Shown here piece by piece: positions 45,754 through 54,436 of a stretch of 64,000 bases of DNA. Every line of letters starts with the position of its first letter. The first letter of the stretch is position 1. The notes under the pieces were generated by a model, which was not told where the DNA came from, did not search any database, and saw only the letters and a list, made by a program, of their open reading frames with translations. Origin of the DNA: Marinobacter sp. (lineage in GTDB: Bacteria > Pseudomonadota > Gammaproteobacteria > Pseudomonadales > Oleiphilaceae); the NCBI GenBank assembly GCA_018402255.1, contig JAGYIS010000005.1:222153-286152 (forward strand), read 5' to 3'. The position numbers and the translations under genes were made by a program.

Positions 45754-46290
45754 TTAACGCTCGTTAAGGTATTGGTCTTTAAGTTTGACGTAATTGGCCG
45801 CGGTATATTTGAAGAAGGTGCGCTCTTTTTCCGTCAGCGCCCGGGCCTGCTTACACGGTGAGCCGACGTATAAATGCCCGGATTCCAGGCGCTTACCCGG
45901 TGGCACCAGGGTGCCTGCCCCGATGATTACCTCGTCCTCGACCACCGCGCCGTCCATTACGGTGCAACCCATGCCGACCAGAACCCGGCTGCCAATGGTG
46001 CAGCCATGCAACAGGGCCTTATGGCCAACGGTCACGTCATCACCAATAATCAATGGCCAGCCGCCAGGGTTAAAATCACTGGCGTGGGTGATGTGCAGCA
46101 CGGAGCCATCCTGAATGCTGCAGCGGTCGCCGATGCGGATTTTGTGCATGTCGCCGCGAATGACAGTCATCGGCCACACCGAGCAGTCTTCGCCGGCAAT
46201 TACGTCGCCAATCACTACGGCACTCTCGTCTACCCAGCTGCGTTCGCCGAATTGTGGTGTGATACCCTTGTGAGTTCGTACATTTGCCAT
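45754..46290 (-). CDS. Gamma carbonic anhydrase family protein (YrdA-like)
   Basis: The 178-residue product is a left-handed beta-helix trimer protein with hexapeptide repeats (VVIGDVIAGEDCSVWPMTVIRGD, IGDRCSIQDGSVLHI, VTVGHKALLHGCTIGSRVLVGMGC). The metal-binding histidines of gamma carbonic anhydrases are in place in VLHITH and VGHKALLHG. YrdA/CaiE relatives often lack strong activity, so CO2 hydration is possible but not certain. ATG 46290 (ANVRTHKG) gives the family N-terminus; longer readings run into hairpin repeat R3. Confidence 0.92.
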   Translation of the reverse strand: MANVRTHKGITPQFGERSWVDESAVVIGDVIAGEDCSVWPMTVIRGDMHKIRIGDRCSIQDGSVLHITHASDFNPGGWPLIIGDDVTVGHKALLHGCTIGSRVLVGMGCTVMDGAVVEDEVIIGAGTLVPPGKRLESGHLYVGSPCKQARALTEKERTFFKYTAANYVKLKDQYLNER

Positions 46291-46326
46291 TACATATACC
46301 TTTATTGCGTTTTCCCGAAGTTTGGG

Positions 46327-46437
46327 GGCGCGTGTGGGGTAGGCCTTTCCAAAACCTTGCGGAGCCATGGATGGCGGAGCAGAGCGTACACGGATGTATT
46401 CACAGCGTGTTTTGGAAAGGCCTACCCCACACGCGCC
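46327..46437. repeat. Large hairpin repeat, copy R3 (inverted orientation)
   Basis: A perfect 29-bp inverted repeat (46327-46355 against 46409-46437) encloses the shared core, which here reads on the minus strand ACACGCTGTGAATACATCCG, then TGTACGCTCTGCTCCGCC and ATCCATGGCTCCGC, two transitions different from R2. The outer arms are unrelated to those of R1 and R2 except for the inner GGCCTTTCCAAAAC part. It lies between the divergent carbonic anhydrase and prlC genes. Confidence 0.9.
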
Positions 46438-46498
46438 AAGCGCCAAAACTTGATAAACGGGAAGCTACCCTAAAGACGAACAGCTGAGAAGGGGACTT

Positions 46499-48544
46499 AT
46501 GAATAACCCGCTACTGACTGACGATCTGCTGCCGAAGTTCGGCCATATCCGTACCGAGCACATGGAAACGGCGATTGACCAGATTCTCAGTGAAAACCGC
46601 ATGAAGATTCAGTCGCTGTCGCAGCAGGACGATCCGACCTGGGACACCCTGGCGCAGCCGATGCAAGCCCTGGAAGACAAACTGAGTAACGCCTGGTCGG
46701 TGGTTTCACACCTGAACGGGGTGATGAACAATGACGATCTTCGCAAGGTGTATAAAAACTGTCTGGAGAAGCTGACCGAATACAGCACCGAGGTCAGCCA
46801 GAATGAAGCCCTGTGTAACGCCTACAAAAAGCTGGCCGCGCGGGATGACTTCAAGGGTCTGAGCGAAGCCCAGCGCAAGTCGATTGAGAACACCCTGCGT
46901 GATTTTCATCTGGGTGGCGTCGACCTGCCGGAAGAGGACAAGAAGCGTTACGCCAACCTGTCCCGTGAGCTGGCGGAGCTGTCGAACAAGTTCAGCGACA
47001 ACGTGCTGGATGCCACGCAGCATTGGTACAAGCAGATCTCCGATGTGACTGAGTTGTCTGGCGTGCCGGAAAGCGCCATCGAGGGCGCCAAACAGGCCGC
47101 GCGGCAGAAAGAGCTGGACGGTTATGTAATCACGCTGGATTTCCCCAGTTTCTATCCGGTGATGACTTACTGTGATAACCGGGAACTGCGCCGTGAAGTA
47201 TACGAAGCCTTTGTCACCCGTGCCTCGGACCAGGGCCCGGATGCTGCCACCTGGGACAACACCCCGGTGATGGCAGAGATCCTCAAGCGCCGGCATGCCC
47301 TGGCCCAGCTGCTGGGCTTTGACAACTACGCCGAGCGCTCCCTGGCCACCAAGATGGCCCGTAACGTCGATGAGGTGCTGGATTTCCTGAATCAGCTGGC
47401 GGCCAAGTCCAAGCCCCAGGCTGAGAAGGAGTTTGCTGAGCTGAAGGCGTTTGCCAAAGATGAGCATGGCGTGGATGACCTGCAGGCTTGGGACATCGGC
47501 TATTACAGCGAAAAACTGAGCCAGAAGCGTTATGACATCTCGCCGGAGACCCTGCGCCCCTGGTTCCCGGTGGACAAGGTGGTGCCGGGCCTGTTCCGGG
47601 TGGCAGAAAAATTGTTTGATGTGCAGATTGAAGAAAAGCCCGGGGTAGAAACCTGGCACCAGGACGCCAAGGCTTACTGCATCAGTCGTAACGGCCAGCC
47701 ACTGGCCTGGTTCTACTTTGACCTGTTTGCCCGCCAGGGCAAGCGCGGTGGTGCCTGGATGGCGGACTGCCGGGTGCGCTGGACCGACATGCGCGGCAAG
47801 CTGCAGCTGCCGGTCGCCTTCCTGACCTGCAACTTCACCCCACCGGTCAACGGCAAGCCGTCGTTGCTGACCCACGACGAAGTTACCACCCTGTTCCACG
47901 AATTCGGCCACGGCTTGCACCACATGCTGACTCAGGTGGATGTGCTGGAAGTCTCTGGCATCAACGGCGTGGCCTGGGATGCCGTCGAGCTGCCCAGCCA
48001 GTTCCTGGAAAACTGGTGCTGGAATCCGGAATCCCTGGCGCTGATTGCCAGCCACCACGAAACCGGTGAGCCGCTGCCCGAAGACCTGTTGCAAAAGCTG
48101 CTGGCAGCGAAGAACTTCCAGTCCGGTATGGGCATGGTGCGGCAGTTGGAATTCTCGCTGTTCGACTTCCGCATGCACGCTGAATTCACCGACGAGGCGC
48201 CGACCAACCCGCTGGATATGCACCGCAAAATTCGCAAGGAAATCGCCGTGGTCGAAGCGCCGGCTTTCAACCGGTTCCCCAACAGCTTTTCCCACATCTT
48301 CGCGGGTGGCTACGCGGCGGGCTATTACAGCTACAAGTGGGCTGAGGTGTTGGCTGCGGATGCCTTTTCCCTGTTCGAGGAAAAAGGCATTTTCGACCCG
48401 GAAACCGGCAAGGCGTTTTTGCAGAATATCCTGGAAAAAGGCGGCTCCCAGGAGCCCATGGAACTGTTCAAAGCCTTCCGCGGCCGTGAGCCCCAGGTCG
48501 ATGCACTGCTGAAGCAGTCCGGCATCGCAGGCGCAGTGGCCTGA
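46499..48544 (+). CDS. prlC: Oligopeptidase A
   Basis: PrlC is a cytoplasmic M3 zinc metallopeptidase that degrades signal-peptide fragments and other oligopeptides. The 681-residue product has the zinc motif HEFGH at 467-471 (HEFGHGLHHML), followed by ISGINGVAWDAVELPSQFLENW with the third zinc ligand Glu, and the substrate-closing FSHIFAGGYAAGYYSYKWAEVLAADAF. Length matches E. coli PrlC (680). GAAGGGG lies a few bases before ATG 46499. Confidence 0.98.
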   Translation: MNNPLLTDDLLPKFGHIRTEHMETAIDQILSENRMKIQSLSQQDDPTWDTLAQPMQALEDKLSNAWSVVSHLNGVMNNDDLRKVYKNCLEKLTEYSTEVSQNEALCNAYKKLAARDDFKGLSEAQRKSIENTLRDFHLGGVDLPEEDKKRYANLSRELAELSNKFSDNVLDATQHWYKQISDVTELSGVPESAIEGAKQAARQKELDGYVITLDFPSFYPVMTYCDNRELRREVYEAFVTRASDQGPDAATWDNTPVMAEILKRRHALAQLLGFDNYAERSLATKMARNVDEVLDFLNQLAAKSKPQAEKEFAELKAFAKDEHGVDDLQAWDIGYYSEKLSQKRYDISPETLRPWFPVDKVVPGLFRVAEKLFDVQIEEKPGVETWHQDAKAYCISRNGQPLAWFYFDLFARQGKRGGAWMADCRVRWTDMRGKLQLPVAFLTCNFTPPVNGKPSLLTHDEVTTLFHEFGHGLHHMLTQVDVLEVSGINGVAWDAVELPSQFLENWCWNPESLALIASHHETGEPLPEDLLQKLLAAKNFQSGMGMVRQLEFSLFDFRMHAEFTDEAPTNPLDMHRKIRKEIAVVEAPAFNRFPNSFSHIFAGGYAAGYYSYKWAEVLAADAFSLFEEKGIFDPETGKAFLQNILEKGGSQEPMELFKAFRGREPQVDALLKQSGIAGAVA

Positions 48545-48600
48545 GCCAGTACCGCCCGGCCGTGGCAACCCTGGCCGGGCATTATATGGGGAGTAGTATT

Positions 48601-48852
48601 ATGGCGAGTCCGAAACGTTTTATTGCCGGCGCGGTCTGCCCCCGCTGTGCGGAGATGGACAAGATCATGATGTTCACCGACGCCGCCGGCGAGCAGGTGC
48701 GTGAGTGCGTGGCGTGTGGTTATACCGATGCCCTGTCGGACCTGGAGCAGCCGTCGGCGCCTGAGTTGGAAACCCGGGTGAACAAGCGGGATAACGAGGA
48801 CGATCATACGGTCAAGCAGGTGGTGTTCTTTAAGGCTGGTTCGGAGGACTGA
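48601..48852 (+). CDS. yheV: YheV-like zinc-ribbon protein
   Basis: The 83-residue product has a zinc ribbon of two CxxC pairs: AVCPRCAEMD and RECVACGYTD, with an acidic C-terminal tail ending in VKQVVFFKAG. It matches the small YheV family, of unknown function, commonly next to prlC in gammaproteobacteria. It follows prlC after 56 bp; the gap holds a hairpin GCCCGGCC (48554-48561)/GGCCGGGC (48573-48580) that may modulate expression. Confidence 0.88.
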   Translation: MASPKRFIAGAVCPRCAEMDKIMMFTDAAGEQVRECVACGYTDALSDLEQPSAPELETRVNKRDNEDDHTVKQVVFFKAGSED

Positions 48853-48898
48853 CCGTTTTTTGAGATGGTCTTGTAGCCTGCTGGCTCGGTGAATGGTC

Positions 48899-48970
48899 GG
48901 GGTTCGGGAGAGGGTTCCAAAACGGAAAACGTGGTTTTCCTGATTGTTTTGGAACCCTCTCCCGAACCCC
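48899..48970. terminator. Two-tier hairpin R4, probable bidirectional terminator
   Basis: A perfect 25-bp inverted repeat (48899-48923 against 48946-48970) with a 22-nt interior that itself contains GGAAAAC/GTTTTCC. TTTTATT follows on the plus side. The stem ends in TTCCAAAAC like repeats R2 and R3 but the shared core is absent. It lies between the convergent yheV-like and antiporter genes. Confidence 0.8.
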
Positions 48971-49020
48971 TTTTATTGGCTTGATCAGAAACGCTTTGGT
49001 GCTGGAATTCTAGCGACGGA

Positions 49021-50343
49021 TCAAAGCACCATAGCCGCGAGCCAGCCAAAGGCCAGCAACGGCAGGTTGTAGTGCAGGAACGTCGGCACCACGGTGTCCC
49101 AGATGTGGTTGTGCTGGCCGTCGACGTTCAGGCCGGCGGTGGGGCCGAGGGTGGAATCAGACGCCGGGGAGCCGGCGTCGCCCAGGGCACCGGCGGTGCC
49201 GACCAGAGCCAGGATCGCCAAAGGGCTGAAGCCCATTTGCAGGGCCAGGGGCACGTACAGGGCGGCGATGATCGGAATAGTTGAGAACGACGAGCCAATG
49301 CCCATGGTGATCAACAGGCCCACTACCAGCATCAGTAATGCCGCCAGGGGCTTGTTCTCGCCAATGGCGGCGACCGAGCCTTCGACCAGGCTGGTGATTT
49401 CGCCGGTTTCGCGCATCACCTCGGCAAAGCCGTTGGCGGCGATCATGATGAAGCCAATCATCGCCAGCATCTTCATGCCCTCGGTGAACAGATCATCCGC
49501 TTCTTTCCACTTCACCACGCCGGAAATGTTGAACAGCACGAAGCCCGCCAGGGCGCCAAGAATCATCGAACCCAGCCAGAGCTGAACCACAAACGCCACC
49601 GCAATCGCGACCAGCGCCATGATCAGCGTCTTCGGGCTGTACTGTGCGTCCACCCGCTCGGTTCGCTCGATACGCGTCATGTCGTAATCGCGGCCACCGC
49701 GGTAGCTGAAGAACACCGCAACAAGCAGGCCGATAAGCATACCCAGGGCCGGCAGGGCCATGGCCGCCATCACGTTCAGTTCGCTGGCATCGACGCCGTT
49801 GTCGCCAACATTGGCCAGCAGGATTTCGTTCAGGTAGATGCCACCGAAGCCGACCGGCAGGAACATATACGGGGTGATCAGGCCGAAGGTCAGCACGCAG
49901 GCGATCAGGCGGCGGTCCATGTGCAGTTTGGCCATCACATACAACAGCGGCGGCACCACCAGTGGAATGAAGGCAATGTGGATGGGCAGGATGTTCTGGG
50001 AAGAAATGGCCACTGCCAGCAGCAGGCCGATGATCATGAAGCGGATGCCATTGGCGGCACCGCCTTCGTCCTGTTTGCCGACCATCGCCAGGGCCTTGTC
50101 GGCCAGCGCGTGGGCCAGGCCTGATTTACCGATGGCGACGGCGAAGGCACCGAGGGTGGCATACGACAGAGCTACGGTGGCACCGCCGCCGAGGCCGGCA
50201 TTGAACGCATTGATGGTGGCTTCCAGCGACATGCCCGCCACCAGGCCGCCGGATATGGCGCCAATGATCAGGGCAACAACAACGTGAATGCGGCACAGGC
50301 TCAGAACGAGCATGATCAGGACCGCGGCAACAACGGCATTCAT
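49021..50343 (-). CDS. NhaC-type / YuiF-like Na+/H+ antiporter
   Basis: A 440-residue membrane protein with about twelve helices. [70 protein letters not shown] and [23 protein letters not shown] correspond to the two inverted halves of ion transporters of the NhaC/ArsB superfamily, in particular the YuiF-like Na+/H+ antiporter family. It should extrude Na+ or exchange it for an organic solute, which suits a marine organism. It ends near R4 and is 334 bp downstream of DUF1653, without a shared obvious promoter. Confidence 0.85.
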   Translation of the reverse strand: MNAVVAAVLIMLVLSLCRIHVVVALIIGAISGGLVAGMSLEATINAFNAGLGGGATVALSYATLGAFAVAIGKSGLAHALADKALAMVGKQDEGGAANGIRFMIIGLLLAVAISSQNILPIHIAFIPLVVPPLLYVMAKLHMDRRLIACVLTFGLITPYMFLPVGFGGIYLNEILLANVGDNGVDASELNVMAAMALPALGMLIGLLVAVFFSYRGGRDYDMTRIERTERVDAQYSPKTLIMALVAIAVAFVVQLWLGSMILGALAGFVLFNISGVVKWKEADDLFTEGMKMLAMIGFIMIAANGFAEVMRETGEITSLVEGSVAAIGENKPLAALLMLVVGLLITMGIGSSFSTIPIIAALYVPLALQMGFSPLAILALVGTAGALGDAGSPASDSTLGPTAGLNVDGQHNHIWDTVVPTFLHYNLPLLAFGWLAAMVL

Positions 50344-50441
50344 GGCAAACTCCGGGTAGGAATTGAGGGTTTGCCGGCACCTTTTGAGCGCCAGCAGCTC
50401 GAAAAGTGCGCTAATGTGCAGGAAACCGCCGCCGCAGTCAA

Positions 50442-50459
50442 AGCGGTTGTGTAACCGCT
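50442..50459 (-). terminator. Possible terminator at the end of the DUF1653 gene
   Basis: On the minus strand AGCGGTT, ACAC and AACCGCT (50459-50442) form a perfect seven-pair hairpin overlapping the TAG stop and followed by TTTG. The T-run is short. Confidence 0.4.
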
Positions 50460-50688
50460 ATTCCGTGTCGAGGCGGGCGAATCGAGGGACCTGCTCACCG
50501 GCCAGCTCTACCGTCTCCCTGAACATGGTCAGCGGCCGTACCCACAGGCTGTAGTCGCCATACAGACAACGGTACACCACCATGGGTTCTTCCGTTTCAC
50601 TGTGCCTGGCCACGCCGAGCACTTCGTAATCCATGCCTTTGTAGTGGCGATAACGGCCGGGTGTGATGGGGTGTTTTTTATCAGACAT
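50458..50688 (-). CDS. DUF1653 protein
   Basis: The 76-residue product is a single DUF1653 domain: ITPGRYRHYKGMDYEVLGVARHSETEEPMVVY, YGDYSLWVRPLTMFRETV. It is a small cytoplasmic beta protein of unknown role, common in proteobacteria. ATG 50688 has GAGAGGAAGG shortly upstream. It is divergent from the diguanylate cyclase gene. Confidence 0.9.
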   Translation of the reverse strand: MSDKKHPITPGRYRHYKGMDYEVLGVARHSETEEPMVVYRCLYGDYSLWVRPLTMFRETVELAGEQVPRFARLDTE

Positions 50689-50850
50689 GCCTTCCTCTCT
50701 GGTGGTAGCCGGGGGTACTCCCTAAATTCGGCGGACTCCCGCGCCCTTAGGGTCTACAATAAACAGAGACAACGGGATCTGGTGCCGCGCTGCAGCGTGG
50801 CAAGGCTCCAGTGTAGTTCAAGTCGCCAAAGCCGGGAATAACAGACAAGA

Positions 50851-52650
50851 ATGAAAGCCCCACTTGCCCGCACCCTGGGCACGCTGATATGGCTGCTGCT
50901 GTGGCTCGCCAGTTCTGCCGCGAGTGCCGAGCCCATGGGGTTCGACTGGATTGAGCTTACCGAGGATAACCTGGGGCCCGATCAGGTGCGTTTGCTGCCC
51001 GATAGCCAATGGCAACACAGTCCCGCCACTACGGTACTGAACCGTGGCTTCAGTAGCGGCACGTTCTGGCTGAAAGTCACGGTGCCACCGGAACCGGTTA
51101 ACCGGGTGCTGGAAGTGGGCTATCCGTTGTTGGATCAGGTGTCGGTCTATTGGGAGCTGGACGGCAGCATTGTGGAATCCCACCATACGGGGGATGCCCG
51201 CCCGTTTGATACGCGTCCGATCATACACCGCAATTTTGTGTTTCTGGTGCCATCCAATACCGAGCCGGTGACGGCCTGGATAAGGATCATGACCCAGGGC
51301 TCGGTGCAGGTTCCCATTGCCGTCTTACCATCGGCGGATTTCCTGGCCAACGAGCAGTTCTCCTATGGCTGGCAGGCGATGTTCCTGGGCATCGTGGTAG
51401 CGCTTTCGCTGTATAACCTGTTTCTGTTTGTGATTGTGCGCCACACCACCTATCTGTGGTATGTGCTCGCGGTCGTTTTTGCCGCCTTGGTACAGCTTAA
51501 TTTCAATGGCCTGTTGTTTCAGTGGTTCTGGCCGAACTCGCCGGAGATTAATCGCTATTTCACGGTGCCGGTTATAAGTCTGGCGATTTTCTTTGCCGGC
51601 ATGTTTACCCTGAAGTTCCTCACGGTTCGTCACTACAGTCTGGCCAGTTACCGGATCATCCAGCTTATTTTGGTGGTCTGTGTTTTTGCCTTTTTTTACG
51701 GTCTGTTCGGCCCTTATCAACGCGGCATCTTACTGGTCAGTGGTCTGGCGACGCTGACCGCGCCGGTGGCCTGGTTGATTGGCGTGAAGGTCTGGCGACA
51801 GGGGCAGGTGCTCGCGGGCTTTTATGTGGTGGCCTGGACCCCGCTGTTGATCGGCCATCTGGTGTTAGCGGTGAGCAAGGTAGGCTGGATTCCAACCAAC
51901 ACCTTTACTGAACTGGCTCCCCAGGGTGGAGTTGCGCTGGAAGTCATCCTGCTGTCATTTGCGCTCGCTTACCGGATCAATCTGGAACGTCGCAAACGCC
52001 AACAGGCTCAGGAACATGCCCTGGAGATACAGCAGCAGGCTAATCTGACGCTGGAAGCCCGGGTGCGTGAGCGCACTGAAGAGCTGGAAAATGCCAATGA
52101 AAAGCTCCGGGCCATCAGCCTGACTGACGGCTTGACCCATGTCGCCAACCGGCGCCGGTTTGATGACAAGCTCGATATCGAGTGGGGCCGGGCTGTGCGT
52201 CATGAGCATGAGCTGAGCCTGTTGCTGATGGATATTGACCACTTCAAGCGGGTCAATGATGACCTGGGGCATCTTGCCGGTGACGATTGCCTGGTGGCCC
52301 TGGCCAGCCTGTTGCAGGCGGAGGTGCAGCGGTCCGGCGATCTGGTGGCACGTTACGGAGGCGAAGAATTTGCCATCTTGCTGCCCGCGACCGAGAGTGA
52401 GGGTGCCCTTATGGTGGCTGAGCGTATCCGCCAGGCGGTGGCGCAAACCCCGGTGGTCAGTGGTGAACACGATGAACCGATCAATCTGACCATCAGTGTC
52501 GGTGTTGCGACCATGCTGCCCACCCGGGGCAGTGACAGCCAGGAACTGATCCGGCGGGCCGACGAAGCGATGTATTGCGCCAAGGCCAACGGCCGGAACC
52601 GGGTCGCGGAGTGGCAGCCGAAAGCTGTCGCCCCCGCGACGGACGCCTGA
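50851..52650 (+). CDS. Membrane diguanylate cyclase with 7TMR-DISM sensor
   Basis: The 599-residue product has a signal peptide (1-26), a periplasmic 7TMR-DISM extracellular domain (FWLKVTVPPEP, HRNFVFLVPSNTEPVTAWIRI), seven membrane helices (about 175-380), a short coiled coil (ANLTLEARVRERTEELENANEKL) and a GGDEF domain. The active-site loop is GGEEF in RYGGEEFAILLP, MDIDHFKRVND holds the metal ligand, and an RxxD inhibitory site (RSGD) lies five residues before GGEEF, so the enzyme should make c-di-GMP with product inhibition. The sensed ligand, perhaps a carbohydrate, is unknown. Confidence 0.93.
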   Translation: MKAPLARTLGTLIWLLLWLASSAASAEPMGFDWIELTEDNLGPDQVRLLPDSQWQHSPATTVLNRGFSSGTFWLKVTVPPEPVNRVLEVGYPLLDQVSVYWELDGSIVESHHTGDARPFDTRPIIHRNFVFLVPSNTEPVTAWIRIMTQGSVQVPIAVLPSADFLANEQFSYGWQAMFLGIVVALSLYNLFLFVIVRHTTYLWYVLAVVFAALVQLNFNGLLFQWFWPNSPEINRYFTVPVISLAIFFAGMFTLKFLTVRHYSLASYRIIQLILVVCVFAFFYGLFGPYQRGILLVSGLATLTAPVAWLIGVKVWRQGQVLAGFYVVAWTPLLIGHLVLAVSKVGWIPTNTFTELAPQGGVALEVILLSFALAYRINLERRKRQQAQEHALEIQQQANLTLEARVRERTEELENANEKLRAISLTDGLTHVANRRRFDDKLDIEWGRAVRHEHELSLLLMDIDHFKRVNDDLGHLAGDDCLVALASLLQAEVQRSGDLVARYGGEEFAILLPATESEGALMVAERIRQAVAQTPVVSGEHDEPINLTISVGVATMLPTRGSDSQELIRRADEAMYCAKANGRNRVAEWQPKAVAPATDA

Positions 52651-52653
52651 GCT

Positions 52654-53040
52654 TCAGTTTTTGAGTTTGTACTTGCCGGGACCGAGAAACAGCACGGCAA
52701 GCGCAATAAACAGGAAAAACCCCTGCAGTTCCAGCGCCCAGCCACCATTACTGCTTAACGTCAGTAGCTGATGGCCATGGACCAGAGCAATGGCCACGAT
52801 CATGTTGAAGATGATGATCAGCGCGCCGATGCGGGTCTGGTAGCCCAGAAGGACCATCAGTGGGGCGATGACTTCGCCGATGTAGACGCCATAGGCCAGA
52901 ATCGTCGGCAGCCCGTGGCTGGCCAGCTGGCCTTCGATAAAGCCGACGCCGTTGAGCAGTTTCGAAATACCATGGAACAGCAGCAGTCCGCCCAGGGTGA
53001 GTCGGACAATGAGTTTTCCCAGGTCGGTGTTCTCAAGCAA
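52654..53040 (-). CDS. DoxX family membrane protein
   Basis: The 128-residue product has four hydrophobic segments and the DoxX pattern KLIVRLTLGGLLLFHGISKLLNGVGF, HGLPTILAYGVYIGEVIAPLMVLLG and RIGALIIIFNMIVAIALVHG. DoxX-like proteins are small inner-membrane proteins linked to quinone or thiol redox; a precise role is unknown. It is 68 bp downstream of the truncated-haemoglobin gene in the same direction and may be the last member of that operon. It is convergent with the diguanylate cyclase, with three bases between stops. Confidence 0.88.
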   Translation of the reverse strand: MLENTDLGKLIVRLTLGGLLLFHGISKLLNGVGFIEGQLASHGLPTILAYGVYIGEVIAPLMVLLGYQTRIGALIIIFNMIVAIALVHGHQLLTLSSNGGWALELQGFFLFIALAVLFLGPGKYKLKN

Positions 53041-53108
53041 GGTTGGTTACTCCCGGTATGTGGCTTTGGATGATCAGGGCGCCAAGGATACCCGGTTCCA
53101 CGGGCTGC

Positions 53109-53561
53109 TCAAAGATTACGGATATCCGGGTACAGGGGAACCAGCTTTTCCAGCAGGCGGTTCTGGGCACCGACAGGCACCCTATTCTTCTCCATTGCCA
53201 GAATCAGGTTTTCCGTCAGGGCGTTGAACTGGGTGTCGGTAATGGCCATGTCGGCATGGAGTTCACGCATGCTGCGGCCGGTGTACTCACAGGGGCCGCC
53301 ACTGAGTTCACACAGCTGATCGGTCAGGTGCCGATGGAACTGCTGCACATCAACGCCTTTGAAAGATTGGTTGATGCGTGCATCGTCGACAATCAGGAAC
53401 AGCAGATCCTCAACGATGTCTGCAATGCCACTGCGTTGTCCTAATTGATCGTAGAAACCGTCGTTTTGATGGCTAGCGGGCGTCTGACAGCCTGTTATCC
53501 ATCCGCTCACGAAGAGAATCAGGCACAAGGCCAGGGTGTTTGGTCGAATCATGCCGGTCAT
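53109..53561 (-). CDS. Lipoprotein group I truncated haemoglobin
   Basis: The 150-residue product has a lipoprotein signal with lipobox ITGC (Cys25) and a group I truncated-haemoglobin domain: FYDQLGQRSGIADIVEDL, SFKGVDVQQFHRHL, GGPCEYTGRSMRELHADMAITDTQFNAL. His102 is the proximal ligand candidate. By hand alignment to mycobacterial trHbN the distal TyrB10 and GlnE11 are replaced by Leu, while His76 and His78 lie in the E helix. It would sit outside the cytoplasm, anchored in a membrane. ATG 53561 follows GGGAG and overlaps the upstream stop by one base (TGATG). Last or next-to-last gene of the cupredoxin operon. Confidence 0.85.
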   Translation of the reverse strand: MTGMIRPNTLALCLILFVSGWITGCQTPASHQNDGFYDQLGQRSGIADIVEDLLFLIVDDARINQSFKGVDVQQFHRHLTDQLCELSGGPCEYTGRSMRELHADMAITDTQFNALTENLILAMEKNRVPVGAQNRLLEKLVPLYPDIRNL

Positions 53562-54436
53562 CAGAAACTCCCTTCAAGGGACAGGTACAAGCCTTGTTGA
53601 TCGGTCAGTGTGGCGATGTCGCCCAGGTTGACCCAGGCGGCGGTCAGCGACAGCCGGCGATCCGGAACCCAGGCGACAAACAGATCCCACCAGTCATTTT
53701 CTTCAGCAAAATTCAGGTTGTCCGGCTTCTGGCGGTACTCTGCGCCCACCAGCCATTGGCGGTTCAGGAAGATGCCTGCTGCGGCTTCGGCCATGAATTC
53801 GTAGCTGTTGTTTTTGTCACCGCCAAATCCCAGCAACCCGCCCTGGTTAGCGCGGGTTGCCCGAACGGTGCCGTTCACCAGCAGGTTGCGGTCAAAAAGG
53901 CTGGCAAAAAAGACTTTGCTGCCACTCAGATAAAGGTCTGTGCCGCTGTCATCCCGGGCCCCGATCGTATCCGGCACGGTAAAGTCCCGTTGGCGTTTGT
54001 ATTGCACGCCTGCAGACCATTGCCCCCAGGGCGTGTACAGCACATCCCCGAACAGCCGGACCTTGAGTCCGAGGACATCCTGGCGCAGCTCATCCTGCTC
54101 GATCCCGAAGCCATCCTTGAGCACAAACACCAGGCTGTCCAGGTCCAGAGTTTGCCGGGCAACCGACAGCTCGACCCGGTTGTGCCAGTTCAGGCTGGCG
54201 GCCTGAACCGTCAGGCTGTAGTCGTCAACGTTCGCCTGGCTCAGGCTCAGGGTACCGCCCCACTCCTCATCGCTGGCGTAACCACTCAACAACGCCCAGG
54301 GGACAAGACCGCCGCCGGCGCTGCCCTCGATGGTGGTGACACCGCCGGTCGCCCAGATACGGCTGCCGGGATCACTGGCCTGAGCGAGTGGCAGAGTGGC
54401 CGGTAGCAACAGCATAAAGGCCAGAATTCTGATCAT
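53561..54436 (-). CDS. DUF3034 family exported beta-barrel-like protein
   Basis: The 291-residue product has a signal peptide (cleavage after AQA, about 19) and alternating amphipathic strands with a C-terminal aromatic Phe (LYLSLEGSF), as in outer-membrane proteins. IWATGGVTTIEGSAGGGLVPWALLSGYA is the characteristic N-terminal motif of the DUF3034 family as I recall it. No function is established. Its ATG overlaps the stop of the GGDEF-EAL gene as ATGA, and its stop overlaps the truncated-haemoglobin start. Confidence 0.8.
   Translation of the reverse strand: MIRILAFMLLLPATLPLAQASDPGSRIWATGGVTTIEGSAGGGLVPWALLSGYASDEEWGGTLSLSQANVDDYSLTVQAASLNWHNRVELSVARQTLDLDSLVFVLKDGFGIEQDELRQDVLGLKVRLFGDVLYTPWGQWSAGVQYKRQRDFTVPDTIGARDDSGTDLYLSGSKVFFASLFDRNLLVNGTVRATRANQGGLLGFGGDKNNSYEFMAEAAAGIFLNRQWLVGAEYRQKPDNLNFAEENDWWDLFVAWVPDRRLSLTAAWVNLGDIATLTDQQGLYLSLEGSF

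Noticed and set aside
46706..48568. Minus-strand frame of 620 codons
   Set aside because: Antisense to prlC, whose zinc site and length are complete.
50851..52650. Diguanylate cyclase as part of the cupredoxin operon
   Set aside because: It is on the opposite strand, converging on the DoxX gene; any link would be functional only.
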